A DNA stretch of 64,000 bases from Gemmobacter serpentinus (GCF_008973825.1 NZ_WCHR01000004.1:1-64000); one strand, 5' to 3'; numbered from the stretch's first letter, positions 1 through 8,445 are shown. The notes: generated by a model not told the origin, from the letters alone. Translations and numbers: made by a program.

Positions 1-105
1 GGCGACGCCATCCTGACCGGCGACGTGAACGGCGACGGCAAGGCCGATTTCGCCGTGCTGCTCGACGATGTCACCAGCCTCAGCAAAGGCTTCTTCATCC
101 TGTAA
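1..105 (+). CDS. 3' end of a Ca-binding-repeat protein (partial)
   Basis: Only the last 34 codons are in the window; the reading frame is open from base 1 and stops with TAA at 103-105. The peptide contains GDVNGDGKADFAVLL, a D-x-N-G-D-G-x-A-D-F calcium-binding loop of the FG-GAP/VCBS or serralysin C-terminal type, and ends in GFFIL, an ending common in secreted repeats-in-toxin-like proteins of Rhodobacteraceae. The body of the protein lies upstream of the window, so function (protease, adhesin or other exported protein) cannot be decided. A strong hairpin follows 20 bases after the stop. Confidence 0.7.
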   Translation, partial: GDAILTGDVNGDGKADFAVLLDDVTSLSKGFFIL

Positions 106-124
106 GGCGGGCCCGATCACCAGA

Positions 125-157
125 CAGGCCGGGGTTCTGCAGCAGAGCCCCGGCCTG
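125..157 (+). terminator. Strong hairpin after the partial exoprotein gene
   Basis: The sequence reads CAGGCCGGGGTTCTGC, then its complement with one G-U pair, giving a stem of about 14 bp with a short loop. No T-run follows, so termination may be factor-assisted or the hairpin may only protect the 3' end. Confidence 0.55.
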
Positions 158-284
158 CGGCGTTTCGGGCGGGACGGGTGGCGAAGAAATCAATTGCGGC
201 AACCCGGCGCAGGTCGACATTTCGTGCGCAGATGGGGCGCGCGGGTGCAACAAACCGTCGCACCGCCCGCCGGTGACCGACCCC

Positions 285-332
285 GGGGGCTGTCTGCCCC
301 CGGACCCCCGAGGATATTTGGGAACAGATGAA
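285..332 (+). repeat. Intergenic GATATTTG element, copy 1 (forward)
   Basis: A GC hairpin (GGGGGC-TGTCT-GCCCCC, 285-301) is followed by the core CCCCCGAGGATATTT (305-319) and AACAGATGAA (323-332). The same hairpin-plus-core arrangement recurs at 44.5 kb, 53.7 kb and 60.5 kb. An inverted partner lies just downstream. Confidence 0.75.
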
Positions 333-360
333 GACTGGGGGCGGGCGGATGGATCGGTCA

Positions 361-388
361 CATTCACCTATTCTCGAATATCCTCTGG
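361..388 (-). repeat. Intergenic GATATTTG element, copy 2 (inverted partner)
   Basis: Read on the minus strand this segment gives CCAGAGGATATTCGAGAATA, then GGTGAATG, clearly related to the core at 305-332 but more diverged. Copies 1 and 2 form a head-to-head inverted pair with 28 bases between the cores. Confidence 0.6.
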
Positions 389-477
389 CACCGGGGCAGA
401 AGGAGGTCGCATATGCACCGATCATACGACAAACCGCCCCTGGCCCCGTGATGATTTGGGGTATTTTTATACCTATT

Positions 478-506
478 TTGTAAATATTTGATTTTTAACA
501 TATAAA
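478..506 (+). promoter_or_regulatory. Predicted sigma-70 promoter of rplM-rpsI
   Basis: TTGTAA (478-483) and TATAAA (501-506) are separated by exactly 17 bases inside an AT-rich patch (about 460-512) that stands out from the GC-rich surroundings. A short palindrome GGTAT-TTTT-ATACC sits just upstream at 460-473. Transcription would start near 513, about 90 bases before rplM. The rest of the 106-603 gap holds only the hairpin and the repeat pair. Confidence 0.55.
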
Positions 507-549
507 TAGAACGAGTCATGCTTGACCCGCGCATCGCAATAAGAGAAAA

Positions 550-572
550 GCCCCTATCCGAGATTCAGGGGC
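550..572 (+). promoter_or_regulatory. Hairpin in the rplM 5' leader
   Basis: GCCCCT (550-555) pairs with AGGGGC (567-572) across an 11-base loop within the inferred rplM leader. Ribosomal-protein leaders are often autoregulated, but nothing in this hairpin identifies a known L13 target, so the role is inference. Confidence 0.35.
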
Positions 573-603
573 GTGCCTGCCCCTTCAACTCCATGGGTCT
601 GAC

Positions 604-1068
604 ATGAAAACCTTTACCGCTACTCCGGCGGATATCGAGAAGAAGTGGATCCTGATCGACGCCGAGGGCGTCGTTCTGGGCCGCCTCGCCACGATCGTCG
701 CCAATATCCTGCGCGGCAAGAACAAGCCGACCTTCACCCCCCATATGGATATGGGTGATAATGTCATCATCATCAACGCCGACAAGGTGCAGATGACCGG
801 CAAGAAGCGCACCGACAAGGTCTATTACTGGCATACCGGCCACCCGGGCGGGATCAAACAGCGCACCGCGCGCCAGATCCTCGAGGGCAATCACCCCGAG
901 CGCGTCGTGATCAAGGCCGTTGAGCGTATGATCACCCGCAACTCGCTGGGTGCCAAGCAGATGACCAATCTGCGCGTCTATGCCGGCACCGAGCATCCGC
1001 ATGAAGCGCAGCAACCGACCGTCCTCGACGTGAAGGTGCTGAATCCCAAGAACACCCGGAGCGCCTGA
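604..1068 (+). CDS. rplM: 50S ribosomal protein L13
   Basis: The 154-residue protein begins [15 protein letters not shown], with the L13 hallmarks [13 protein letters not shown]-type segment (here [16 protein letters not shown]), [12 protein letters not shown] and a C-terminal [14 protein letters not shown]13 is an early-assembly protein that binds domain II of 23S rRNA. Length is normal for the slightly extended alphaproteobacterial form. It is followed after two bases by rpsI, the near-universal L13-S9 operon. The inferred promoter lies at 478-506. Confidence 0.98.
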   Translation: MKTFTATPADIEKKWILIDAEGVVLGRLATIVANILRGKNKPTFTPHMDMGDNVIIINADKVQMTGKKRTDKVYYWHTGHPGGIKQRTARQILEGNHPERVVIKAVERMITRNSLGAKQMTNLRVYAGTEHPHEAQQPTVLDVKVLNPKNTRSA

Positions 1069-1070
1069 TC

Positions 1071-1565
1071 ATGGCTGACATCAAATCCCTCGACGATCTG
1101 AAATCGGCCGTCTCGGGCGCGGCGTCCCCGGCTGCTGCCGAAGTGGCTGCTGCCCCGCGTGAGCCCAAGCGTGATGCGCTTGGCCGTTCCTATGCGACCG
1201 GCAAGCGTAAAGACGCCGTGGCCCGCGTCTGGGTCAAGCCCGGCTCGGGCAAGGTTGTGGTGAACGGCAAGGAAATGGCCGCTTACTTCGCCCGTCCGGT
1301 GCTGCAGATGATTCTGCGCCAGCCGTTCCAGATCGCCAATGTCGAAGGCCAGTTCGACGTTTACGCGACCGTGGCCGGTGGTGGTCTTTCGGGTCAGGCC
1401 GGTGCGGTCAAGCACGGCATCTCGAAGGCGCTGCAACTTTATGAACCGTCGCTGCGCGGCGCGCTGAAAGCCGCAGGCTTCCTGACCCGCGACAGCCGTG
1501 TTGTGGAACGTAAGAAATACGGTAAGGCCAAGGCCCGCCGCAGCTTCCAGTTCTCGAAGCGCTGA
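1071..1565 (+). CDS. rpsI: 30S ribosomal protein S9
   Basis: The 164-residue protein carries an alphaproteobacterial N-terminal extension of about 40 residues rich in Ala, then the S9 fold starting [14 protein letters not shown] and finishing with the basic tail [15 protein letters not shown]. The tail of S9 reaches the P-site tRNA anticodon stem in the 30S subunit. The start codon is two bases after the rplM stop, so translation is probably coupled. A good intrinsic terminator follows at 1588. Confidence 0.98.
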   Translation: MADIKSLDDLKSAVSGAASPAAAEVAAAPREPKRDALGRSYATGKRKDAVARVWVKPGSGKVVVNGKEMAAYFARPVLQMILRQPFQIANVEGQFDVYATVAGGGLSGQAGAVKHGISKALQLYEPSLRGALKAAGFLTRDSRVVERKKYGKAKARRSFQFSKR

Positions 1566-1587
1566 TCTTCCTGGTTACATTCTTGGA

Positions 1588-1617
1588 AAAGGCCCGTGCT
1601 TTGCGCGGGCCTTTTTC
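1588..1617 (+). terminator. Intrinsic terminator of rplM-rpsI
   Basis: AAAGGCCCGTGC (1588-1599) pairs with GCGCGGGCCTTT (1603-1614) with one G-U pair; the stem runs into TTTTTCTTT. Positioned 22 bases after the rpsI stop. Confidence 0.85.
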
Positions 1618-1689
1618 TTTGGGCCTGGGGCGCTTGAACCTATGGTTGACGAAAGCGGCGGGTTGCTACGCAAGGCCTTGGCTCAAAAC

Positions 1690-1715
1690 CAAAAAAGGCC
1701 GGGCAAAGCCCGGCC
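1690..1715 (-). terminator. Intrinsic terminator of the DUF1127 gene
   Basis: On the minus strand GGCCGGGC-TTT-GCCCGGCC (1697-1715) is followed by TTTTTT (1691-1696). This is a textbook terminator about 57 bases after the stop of the gene at 1773-1988. Confidence 0.85.
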
Positions 1716-1772
1716 AAGTTCAGGGGTACGCCCATTTAATCCGCAGGGCAAGGAATGCGCAGAAGGCGTGGC

Positions 1773-1988
1773 TTATGCCTGCCAGAAGCGTTTTGCCGCT
1801 TCCTGATTGATCTCACGATGGGTCAGGCCGACATCGGCGATAAGATGTGCATCGAGACCCTTGAGTGCGCGACGACCCGCGGAACGTGTTCTCCAGATCT
1901 GCGCGGTCTGTGCAAAGCCGGTCAGGGCGCGCGACAGTTGCGGCAGAGAGAACGAGAACGTCGGGGCGGTCAGCTGCGACCGGGCCAT
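1773..1988 (-). CDS. DUF1127 (YjiS-like) small protein
   Basis: The 71-residue basic protein has the DUF1127 signature at its C-terminus: RRALKGLDAHLIADVGLTH, then a short REINQEAAKRFW tail. The N-terminal half is Ser/Leu rich. DUF1127 proteins are tiny and arginine-rich; the Rhodobacter sphaeroides member CcaF1 is reported as an RNA-binding protein affecting RNA turnover, and others affect phosphate and carbon metabolism. Function here is not known. It is divergent from a MocR-type regulator, and the shared intergenic region carries a direct repeat that is a candidate operator, so this gene may be that regulator's target. Confidence 0.85.
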   Translation of the reverse strand: MARSQLTAPTFSFSLPQLSRALTGFAQTAQIWRTRSAGRRALKGLDAHLIADVGLTHREINQEAAKRFWQA

Positions 1989-2004
1989 GGCATCACCTTT
2001 TGTG

Positions 2005-2045
2005 TTGATACAAATCGCGTTATTGCGTATTTAATTGATACAAAT
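2005..2045. promoter_or_regulatory. Direct-repeat operator candidate (TTGATACAAAT x2)
   Basis: Two identical copies of TTGATACAAAT lie at 2005-2015 and 2035-2045, their starts 30 bp apart, close to three helical turns. A third related CTGATACAAG lies at 2078-2087. MocR-type regulators characteristically bind direct repeats between divergent genes, so this is the likely binding site controlling both the DUF1127 gene and the regulator itself. Identity of the binder is inference. Confidence 0.6.
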
Positions 2046-2073
2046 ACCCACCAGAGAGCGCCAGAGGAATATT

Positions 2074-3489
2074 GTGACTGATACAAGATGGCTGCCGGAC
2101 TTGGCACAATTCCCCGGACCGAAATATCTGGCCCTCACGCGCGCCCTGCGCGACTCGATCCGTGCGGGAGAGCTGCCCCCTGGGTCGCAATTGCCAACTG
2201 TGCGTGATCTGGCCTGGGACCTGCATGTCACCCCGGGAACGGTAAGTCGGGCTTACCAATTGGCGACGCAAGAGGGGCTTCTGGCGGCCACTGTGGGGCG
2301 TGGCACCTTTGTTGCCGCACAATCCCCTCGACTCGGACCGACACAATCCATGTTTCAGGAACGCGATCTTGACAGCGAGCCTTGGCTTGTCGATCTGCGC
2401 TCACCACAATTGCCGGATGTCGAGCGCGGACCGATCTTTGCCCAGGCGATGACCCGGATTTCCGAAGATGTTGGCCATTCCTGGGATGACTATCCCACCC
2501 AGCGGGGCGAGGAGCCACTGCGCAAGGCGATCGTGAAATGGTTGGGTGACCGCGATCTGGGCCATTACGGTGCCGATGATATCGCGCTGACCCATGGCGG
2601 GCAGAACGGGCTTTTGCTGACCTTTCTGTGCTGCCTGCGCGGTGACCGTCCGGTGATCTTGACGGAAGATCTAGCCTATCCCGGCATTCGCCACGCCGCA
2701 CGACTGGCCCGCGCCGAGGTGGTGGGGATCGAGCTGGACGGCGAAGGCATGGTGCCCGACGCGCTGGAGGCCGCCTGTCGCCGCCATGGCGCGCAGGTTC
2801 TGGTCGTGACGCCCGAGGCGCAGAACCCGACCGCTTGCCGCATGGGGGCCGAGCGCCGGGCGCAGATCGTGGAGATCGCGCGTCGCTATGACCTTCAGGT
2901 GGTGGAGGATGACTGCTATTCAGTGGGCGAGGCCGAGGCCTCGGCGCTGCCATCGATGCGGGCGCTTGCGCCCGAACGCAGCTGGTATATCGGATCGCTG
3001 TCAAAATCGGTTTCTGCGGCCTTGCGTTTTGGCTATGTCGTCTGCCCGGAAGGCATGGGCGAGGCGGGACGGCTGACCGCGCAGCACGGCTTCTTTGCGC
3101 TTTCGCGCCCGGTCTCGGATCTGTGTCTGGAACTGTTGCAAAGTGGGGCTGCCGAAGAGATCCGCCGCAAGGTGCAGACCGAGTTTTCGGCGCGGCTCGA
3201 TCATATGGTGCGGGCGCTGCACCGCTTTGACGTGAACTGGCTGCCGGGGCTGCCGTTCATCTGGGTGCCGTTGCCGATGGGGTGGCGCGGATCGACATTC
3301 ACCCGCGCGGCCGAGGGCGAGGGGGTGCTGTTGCGTCAGGCCGATGAATATGCGCTGATCCATGGTCGTGCGCCCCATGCGCTGCGCATCGCGGTGGCCG
3401 GTGCCATCCCGCGGCAGCGTTTTGACGGCGCGGTGGAGACCATCGCCCGCCTGCTGAACCGTCCACCCTCGGATATGATGGCGGTTTGA
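2074..3489 (+). CDS. MocR/PdxR-type GntR regulator with aminotransferase domain
   Basis: A 471-residue fusion of a GntR winged helix (about residues 14-78, including LPPGSQLPTVRDLAWDL and GTVSRAYQLA) and a fold-type-I aminotransferase-like domain. The PLP-binding lysine is K311 in IGSLSKSVSAALRFG, and PEAQNPT and VVEDDCY segments are present. Members sense PLP or amino compounds and regulate neighbouring genes. I chose GTG 2074 because AGAGGA lies just upstream at 2063-2068; an in-frame TTG at 2035 would overlap the operator repeat. The target pathway is not evident: no pdxST, gabT or taurine genes are adjacent, only the DUF1127 gene. Confidence 0.88.
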   Translation: MTDTRWLPDLAQFPGPKYLALTRALRDSIRAGELPPGSQLPTVRDLAWDLHVTPGTVSRAYQLATQEGLLAATVGRGTFVAAQSPRLGPTQSMFQERDLDSEPWLVDLRSPQLPDVERGPIFAQAMTRISEDVGHSWDDYPTQRGEEPLRKAIVKWLGDRDLGHYGADDIALTHGGQNGLLLTFLCCLRGDRPVILTEDLAYPGIRHAARLARAEVVGIELDGEGMVPDALEAACRRHGAQVLVVTPEAQNPTACRMGAERRAQIVEIARRYDLQVVEDDCYSVGEAEASALPSMRALAPERSWYIGSLSKSVSAALRFGYVVCPEGMGEAGRLTAQHGFFALSRPVSDLCLELLQSGAAEEIRRKVQTEFSARLDHMVRALHRFDVNWLPGLPFIWVPLPMGWRGSTFTRAAEGEGVLLRQADEYALIHGRAPHALRIAVAGAIPRQRFDGAVETIARLLNRPPSDMMAV

Positions 3490-3598
3490 CGCCGGTGCTC
3501 TTGCGGCTCACATCCTTGTGCAAGGCAGCCGCTTGACCGCAGATGCCCTGCGGATTCATAAGCGATGTCAGAGCAGTAACAATTAACGAGACCCGAAA

Positions 3599-3856
3599 AT
3601 GGGACGTGCCCTTTCTTTCTCCGCCCCGCATGGGGGCGGCGATGTCTTGGCCTTGCGCCATGGCCCCTCTGGCAAGCCGCAGATCATTTATGACGATGGT
3701 GTTGGCCGCCGTATCGTCTGGCAGGTGCTGACCCCGGTTGCCGAAAGCCGCATCGTCGAGGCGTTGCGTATCGCGGCAACCCGCCTGAAGATCGTTCCTG
3801 CGCTGCTGGAGGAGCTGAAGAAACGCGCAATCCTGGTCGATCGCGCAGTCGCCTAA
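3599..3856 (+). CDS. Small uncharacterised protein
   Basis: An 85-residue reading frame with no family that I recognise. It has a Gly/His-rich N-terminus (SAPHGGGDVLALRHG), a probable beta segment (QIIYDDGVGRRIVW) and an amphipathic C-terminal helix rich in Leu/Lys (PALLEELKKRAI). Codon use is high-GC at third positions like its neighbours, and a good terminator follows, both supporting a real gene. The ribosome-binding site is weak. It stands alone between the MocR gene and the ABC transporter operon. Confidence 0.5.
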   Translation: MGRALSFSAPHGGGDVLALRHGPSGKPQIIYDDGVGRRIVWQVLTPVAESRIVEALRIAATRLKIVPALLEELKKRAILVDRAVA

Positions 3857-3915
3857 AAAATGATCAAATTTTTTTACGCGTAAATTCAGCCGGTTGTTAC
3901 AACCCGTTCCCGTTT

Positions 3916-3945
3916 CGCCCCCGATCCATGCGGGGGCGTTTCATT
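3916..3945 (+). terminator. Intrinsic terminator before the ABC transporter operon
   Basis: CGCCCCCG (3916-3923) pairs perfectly with CGGGGGCG (3931-3938) across a 7-base loop, followed by TTTCATTTT. It would end transcription of the small gene at 3599-3856. Confidence 0.75.
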
Positions 3946-4020
3946 TTGGCCCCTTTTCAGAATGGGCCTGCTGTGCCAAAAATTCTTGCAAAATGATCTG
4001 CTTCGCAAAGGGGCGGGGCA

Positions 4021-4926
4021 ATGACAGGGGGCATGATGGAACCAGGGTCCACACCGGGCCGCTTCAGAAATTCTGAAGCCGCCAATGGATTGTTTATGGT
4101 CTCACCACCGGCGATTTACGCGGTGCTGCTTTTGGCAGCGCCGCTGATTGCCATGGTGCTTTATTCGTTGATGGTGGACAGCAAGGTGGGCCTCAGCTCC
4201 GGTCTGACCTTCGACAATTACCTCAAGGTCTGGACGGGTCGCATCGACCAGGCGCTGATGATCCGGTCGCTGACCGTCTCTGCCATGGTGACGCTGGTCA
4301 CCGTGCTGCTGGCCTATCCCGTCGCCTATTTCGTGAGCTTCCATGTGAAGCCCGAGAAAAAGTCGATGTGGCTGTTCCTGATCACCATCCCGTTCTGGAC
4401 CAGCTATCTGATCCGCGTCTTTCTGTGGAAAGTGATCCTTGGCTATAATGGGGTCATCAACTCCGGCTTGATGAGCATCGGCATCATCGACGAGCCGCTG
4501 ACCATCATCAATTATTCGCTGGGGTCGATGATCATGACCTTGGCACATGCCTATGCGGCCTTTGCGATCCTGCCGATCTTTGTCAGCCTGGAAAAGATCG
4601 ACCGTTCCTTCCTGGAAGCGGGGCAGGATCTGGGTGAATCGAAATTCCGCACCTTCATCCGCGTGACGCTGCCATTGTCGATGCCCGGCGTGATCGCGGC
4701 GGTGCTGATCGTCTTCATCCCGACCATTGGCGATTATGTCACCCCGGAACTGATCGGCGGCGGCAAACTCCCGATGATCGCGAACCGGATCGAGGCGATC
4801 ATGCTGAAGCAGAATGACAAGGCGCTTGGCTCGGCCATCGCGATGACGGCCATGTTGATCGTGGCGCTGGTGTCGATTGTGTTCATCCTGCTGAACCGGC
4901 GCTTCCTGCGGGGGCAAAGCAAATGA
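4021..4926 (+). CDS. Polyamine-type ABC transporter permease (PotB-like)
   Basis: A 301-residue inner-membrane permease with six predicted hydrophobic segments and the EAA-loop DLGESKFRTFIRVTLPLSMP that docks on the ATPase. The segment around LITIPFWTSYLIRVFLW is typical of the PotB/spermidine-putrescine group. A GGGG-rich ribosome-binding site precedes ATG 4021; ATG 4033 is an alternative. Its stop overlaps the next gene by 4 bp. With the two following genes it makes a complete membrane module, but no periplasmic binding protein is encoded here. Substrate (putrescine, spermidine or another cation) is inferred from family only. Confidence 0.9.
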   Translation: MTGGMMEPGSTPGRFRNSEAANGLFMVSPPAIYAVLLLAAPLIAMVLYSLMVDSKVGLSSGLTFDNYLKVWTGRIDQALMIRSLTVSAMVTLVTVLLAYPVAYFVSFHVKPEKKSMWLFLITIPFWTSYLIRVFLWKVILGYNGVINSGLMSIGIIDEPLTIINYSLGSMIMTLAHAYAAFAILPIFVSLEKIDRSFLEAGQDLGESKFRTFIRVTLPLSMPGVIAAVLIVFIPTIGDYVTPELIGGGKLPMIANRIEAIMLKQNDKALGSAIAMTAMLIVALVSIVFILLNRRFLRGQSK

Positions 4927-5732
4927 GCAAGAACCCTTCGCTGAAGATCTATGCGATTGCCTATCTGATCTTCCTTTATGCCCCGATCGCGCTCTTGCCG
5001 GTCTTTGCCTTCAATGACAGCCGGGTGATTGCCTTTCCGCTGGCGGGCTTCACCACCAACTGGTTCGCCGAAATGTGGGCCGATAATCAGCTGTTCAAGG
5101 CTTTCCGCAATTCCTTGACCATCGCCACCACCTCGGCGGTGATTGCGACGGCGCTTGGCATCTTTGCCGCCCGCGCCTCGACCCGTTACAAGTTTCCGGG
5201 CAAGGGTGGGGTGCTTGGCCTGATCATGCTGCCGATGGTGCTGCCGGAGATGATCATCTCGATGTCGCTCTTGGTGGTGCTGATTGCGGTCGGTGTGCCG
5301 CTGTCGATCTTCACCATCATTCTGGGCCATGTGCTGATCTGCACGCCCTTTGCGGTGGCAATCCTGACCTCGGCCTTCCAATCGCTGGACCGCTCCTTGG
5401 AAGAGGCGGCCTATGATCTGGGCGAAAGCCCGGCCTCGACCTTCCGTCTGATCATCCTGCCGCTGGTGATGCCGGGGATCATTTCGTCGCTGCTGATCTG
5501 TTTCACCATCAGCCTTGATGAATTCATCATCGCCTATTTCCTTGGCGGCAACCAATCGGTGCTGTCGGTCTATATCTTCGGGCAGTTCCGCTTCCCGGCC
5601 AAGGTGCCCGCCGTCATGGCGCTCGGCTTCGTGCTGGTCTGTATCTCGGTCTGCCTGCTTACCATCGCTGAATATTTCCGCCGTCGCGGCATCGCGAAAA
5701 CCGGCGGCAAAGATACCGGGGGCTTCCTGTGA
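4923..5732 (+). CDS. Polyamine-type ABC transporter permease (PotC-like)
   Basis: A 269-residue permease with an N-terminal membrane segment after a short basic start (MSKNPSLK), the EAA loop YDLGESPASTFRLIILPLVMP and five further hydrophobic stretches. Matches the PotC partner in length and order. Starts inside the previous gene's stop (ATGA overlap) and overlaps the following ATPase gene by 4 bp, so the three genes are translationally coupled. Confidence 0.9.
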   Translation: MSKNPSLKIYAIAYLIFLYAPIALLPVFAFNDSRVIAFPLAGFTTNWFAEMWADNQLFKAFRNSLTIATTSAVIATALGIFAARASTRYKFPGKGGVLGLIMLPMVLPEMIISMSLLVVLIAVGVPLSIFTIILGHVLICTPFAVAILTSAFQSLDRSLEEAAYDLGESPASTFRLIILPLVMPGIISSLLICFTISLDEFIIAYFLGGNQSVLSVYIFGQFRFPAKVPAVMALGFVLVCISVCLLTIAEYFRRRGIAKTGGKDTGGFL

Positions 5733-6826
5733 CCACTGAAAAATCCAATATGATCGAGTTCCGGGACGTCCATAAGTATTATGGCGATTACCATGCGCTG
5801 CGCGGCATCAACGCGACGATCCGGGCGGGTGAGTTCTTCTCGCTGCTCGGGCCGTCGGGCTGTGGCAAGACCACGCTCTTGCGCACCATTGCAGGCTTCG
5901 AGGATATCTCGTCCGGCGCGGTGATGATCGATGGCAAGAACATGGCCAATGTTCCGGCCAACGTGCGCCCCACAAATATGGTGTTCCAGAGCTACGCCAT
6001 TTTCCCGCATCTGACGGTCGAGGAAAATGTGGGCTTCGGTCTGCGCCGCGATCCGCGCAGCAAGGAAGAAAAGGCCATGGCCGTGGCCGAGGCGTTGGAG
6101 ATGGTCGGCCTGAAAGGCTATGGCAAGCGCGCGGCCCATGCCCTGTCGGGCGGGCAGCGGCAACGCGTCGCACTGGCGCGGGCGCTGATCCTCAAGCCCA
6201 AGGTGCTGCTGCTGGACGAGCCGCTTTCGGCGCTCGACAAGAAGATGCGCGAGCAGATGCAGGTCGAACTGATCAAGCTGCAGCGTCAGGTCGGCATCAC
6301 CTTCATCCTGGTCACCCATGACCAGGAAGAGGCACTGGTCATGTCGGACCGCATCGCGGTGATGTTTGAAGGCCAGATTGCGCAACTGGCCGATCCGGAG
6401 ACGCTTTATCGTCGTCCGGCCAGCCGCAAGGTCGCGGATTTCATTGGCACGATGAACTTCCTGCCGGCGCAGATCCTGTCCGACAGCGGTGCGACCGTCG
6501 AGGTCGAGGCTGCGGGCTTTGGCCGGATGAGCCTGTCGCCCGATCAGGTGATGGGCAGCCCCTCGGCCGAGGGCGCGACCATCGGCCTGCGGCCCGAGAC
6601 GCTGACCATCCTGTTTGAAGGTCAGGCCGCCACCGACCGTGAAGTGCTCGGCACCGTCGAGGAAGTCGTCTATTATGGCGACATGACCTATTATGACGTG
6701 AAGCTGGACGGGGCCTCGTCGCCGATGCGCCTGTCGATGCGCAACGTGCCGGGCCGCCCGGTGCTGGATCGCGGTGCCAAGGCCCGTTTGGGTTGGAGCC
6801 CGGGTGCGGTCGTGCTGTTCCGCTGA
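5729..6826 (+). CDS. Polyamine-type ABC transporter ATPase (PotA-like)
   Basis: A 365-residue ATPase with Walker A GPSGCGKTT (residues 41-49), Q-loop VFQSYAIFP, signature LSGGQRQ (139-145), Walker B VLLLDEP (159-165), switch His in LVTHDQEE, and a C-terminal TOBE_2 domain (about 270-360). This architecture is the CUT1/POPT group including PotA and FbpC. GTG 5729 is chosen because GTGA overlaps the upstream stop; ATG 5750 is possible. It energises the two permeases; an intrinsic terminator follows directly. Confidence 0.93.
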   Translation: MTTEKSNMIEFRDVHKYYGDYHALRGINATIRAGEFFSLLGPSGCGKTTLLRTIAGFEDISSGAVMIDGKNMANVPANVRPTNMVFQSYAIFPHLTVEENVGFGLRRDPRSKEEKAMAVAEALEMVGLKGYGKRAAHALSGGQRQRVALARALILKPKVLLLDEPLSALDKKMREQMQVELIKLQRQVGITFILVTHDQEEALVMSDRIAVMFEGQIAQLADPETLYRRPASRKVADFIGTMNFLPAQILSDSGATVEVEAAGFGRMSLSPDQVMGSPSAEGATIGLRPETLTILFEGQAATDREVLGTVEEVVYYGDMTYYDVKLDGASSPMRLSMRNVPGRPVLDRGAKARLGWSPGAVVLFR

Positions 6827-6846
6827 CAAGCGGCCAGGAAACCCAG

Positions 6847-6874
6847 GCCGCCGCAGGATCTGCGGCGGCTTTTT
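6847..6874 (+). terminator. Intrinsic terminator of the ABC transporter operon
   Basis: GCCGCCGCAG (6847-6856) pairs perfectly with CTGCGGCGGC (6860-6869) across a 3-base loop and is followed by TTTTT. It lies 20 bases after the ATPase stop. Confidence 0.9.
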
Positions 6875-6956
6875 CATGACCTGCGATTGCATGTATCGAA
6901 CATTTTATTCGATGTCGCTGTGGATAACTCACCATATGCCGGTGACAATCGAACAT

Positions 6957-7571
6957 CTACTGATCGGGTGGCAGCAACCCCAGACCGCGTAGGTAAATCC
7001 CGATGCCGCTTTCCAGCAGATCTTCGGGCGGGAAGGGGCTCTGGACCCCGTTGCCGCGCATATACAGCTCCACCACGCCATGGCTCATCGCCCAGATATG
7101 CGACGACACCATGCTGCCCGGCGGGCGGCGGGTGGCGGGCAGATGTTGTGACAGCCCGTCGGCCGCGCGTTCCAGCACGGCGCGCGCCCGCGCCGCAACC
7201 GGCGCGAGGTCCGGCCAGCTTTGCGGGCTGAGACCGCTTTCAAACATCGCCATGTAATGGCCGGGATATTTGCGGGCAAAGGCCAGATAGGCGCGGCCAG
7301 TCGCCTCAAACGCGGCAAGCGCCGAGGGGCGGCCATTGTCAAAGGCGTAATCCATCAGCGAGGCAAAGATCTCATAGCCCTGCCGCGCCACCTCGGCCAG
7401 CAGATCATCGCGGCCCGCGAAATGGCGATAGACGGCGGCAGGTGTCACCTCTGCGGCCTTTGCCGCCTCCGACAGCGTAAAACCCTGCGGGCCCTTTTCC
7501 GCGATCAGGTCAAGCGCAGCCTCGACCAGCGCCTGCCGCAGATTGCCGTGATGATAGCCGCGTTTAGTCAT
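6957..7571 (-). CDS. TetR-family regulator with WHG-type C-terminal domain
   Basis: A 204-residue TetR protein. The N-terminal HTH covers about residues 10-56, with [20 protein letters not shown] as the recognition region. The C-terminal half resembles the TetR_C_33/WHG ligand domain, including [13 protein letters not shown]. Its start overlaps the 3' end of ppk2 by 8 bp, so it is the distal gene of a ppk2-tetR operon. Ligand and targets are unknown. Confidence 0.88.
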   Translation of the reverse strand: MTKRGYHHGNLRQALVEAALDLIAEKGPQGFTLSEAAKAAEVTPAAVYRHFAGRDDLLAEVARQGYEIFASLMDYAFDNGRPSALAAFEATGRAYLAFARKYPGHYMAMFESGLSPQSWPDLAPVAARARAVLERAADGLSQHLPATRRPPGSMVSSHIWAMSHGVVELYMRGNGVQSPFPPEDLLESGIGIYLRGLGLLPPDQ

Positions 7572-8445
7572 TCTCGGCGTCGGACCACAATTCCGGCCCG
7601 CCGCAGATCGCAGGATCGGGCTTGCCGATGGATCTGGTATCCTTGCCCTTGAATTCCAGCGCGTGCAGGATGGTCTGGATCACCGCGATCCGTGCCCGCC
7701 GCTTGTCATCGGATCGCACCACCGTCCAGGGCGCATGACCGCTATGGCTGCGCTCCAGCGTTTCCGCGATGGCCTCGCAATAGGGTTCCCATTTGGTCAG
7801 CCCCTCGACATCGATGGGCGACAGCTTCCACTGTTTCAGCGGATCCTTCTCGCGCTCCAGCATCCGGCGCAGTTGCTCGGGGCGACTGACATCGAGCCAG
7901 AATTTCAGATAGGTGATGCCCTCTCGGGTGATCATTTCCTCGAATTCCGGCAATTGGCGGAAGAAGGCTTCTTTCTGGTTTTCGGTGCAGAAACCGAAGA
8001 CGGGTTCGACGACACCCCGGTTATACCAGCTGCGGTCAAAGATCACCATTTCACCGGCTGCGGGGAACCAGTCGATATAACGCTGGAAATACCATTGCGT
8101 GGCTTCGCGGTCAGATGGCTTGGAAAGTGCCACAACCTGTGCGCCGCGCGGATTGAGGTTCTCGGTCAGGGCCTTGATCGTGCCACCCTTGCCGGCGGCG
8201 TCACGCCCCTCGAACACCACGATCACCCGCTTGCCGCTGGCCTTCACATCCGATTGCAGCCGCACGAGCTGTGCCTGAAGCGCCTCCATCTGCGCCTCGT
8301 AATCCTTCTTGCCCAGCATTTGCCGATAGGGCGAGCCACGCGACAGGATCTCGTCCTTGGCGGCGGATTCCACGGCCTTGCGCACCGCCTTGGGGGCCTC
8401 TTCCTTGAAGTAACGGCTGATTGCCCCATTGAATGGCAGGTCCAT
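7564..8445 (-). CDS. ppk2: Polyphosphate kinase 2 (PPK2 family)
   Basis: A 293-residue P-loop enzyme that transfers phosphate between polyphosphate and nucleotides. Visible motifs are Walker [10 protein letters not shown] (80-88), the DRSWYNR lid region (137-143) and a C-terminal SDDKRRARI segment. Size and single PPK2 domain fit the class I type that phosphorylates nucleoside diphosphates. ATG 8445 is chosen because AAGGAGAG lies just upstream; longer in-frame starts lack a ribosome-binding site. The downstream tetR gene overlaps its end. Confidence 0.94.
   Translation of the reverse strand: MDLPFNGAISRYFKEEAPKAVRKAVESAAKDEILSRGSPYRQMLGKKDYEAQMEALQAQLVRLQSDVKASGKRVIVVFEGRDAAGKGGTIKALTENLNPRGAQVVALSKPSDREATQWYFQRYIDWFPAAGEMVIFDRSWYNRGVVEPVFGFCTENQKEAFFRQLPEFEEMITREGITYLKFWLDVSRPEQLRRMLEREKDPLKQWKLSPIDVEGLTKWEPYCEAIAETLERSHSGHAPWTVVRSDDKRRARIAVIQTILHALEFKGKDTRSIGKPDPAICGGPELWSDAEND

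Noticed and set aside
2035-2073. TTG start for the MocR gene
   Set aside because: It would lie inside the operator repeat and has no ribosome-binding site; GTG 2074 has AGAGGA at the right spacing.
6890-6956. SOS/LexA box (ATCGAACAT repeats)
   Set aside because: Two ATCGAACAT copies are present but not with the GTTC-N7-GTTC arrangement of alphaproteobacterial LexA sites.
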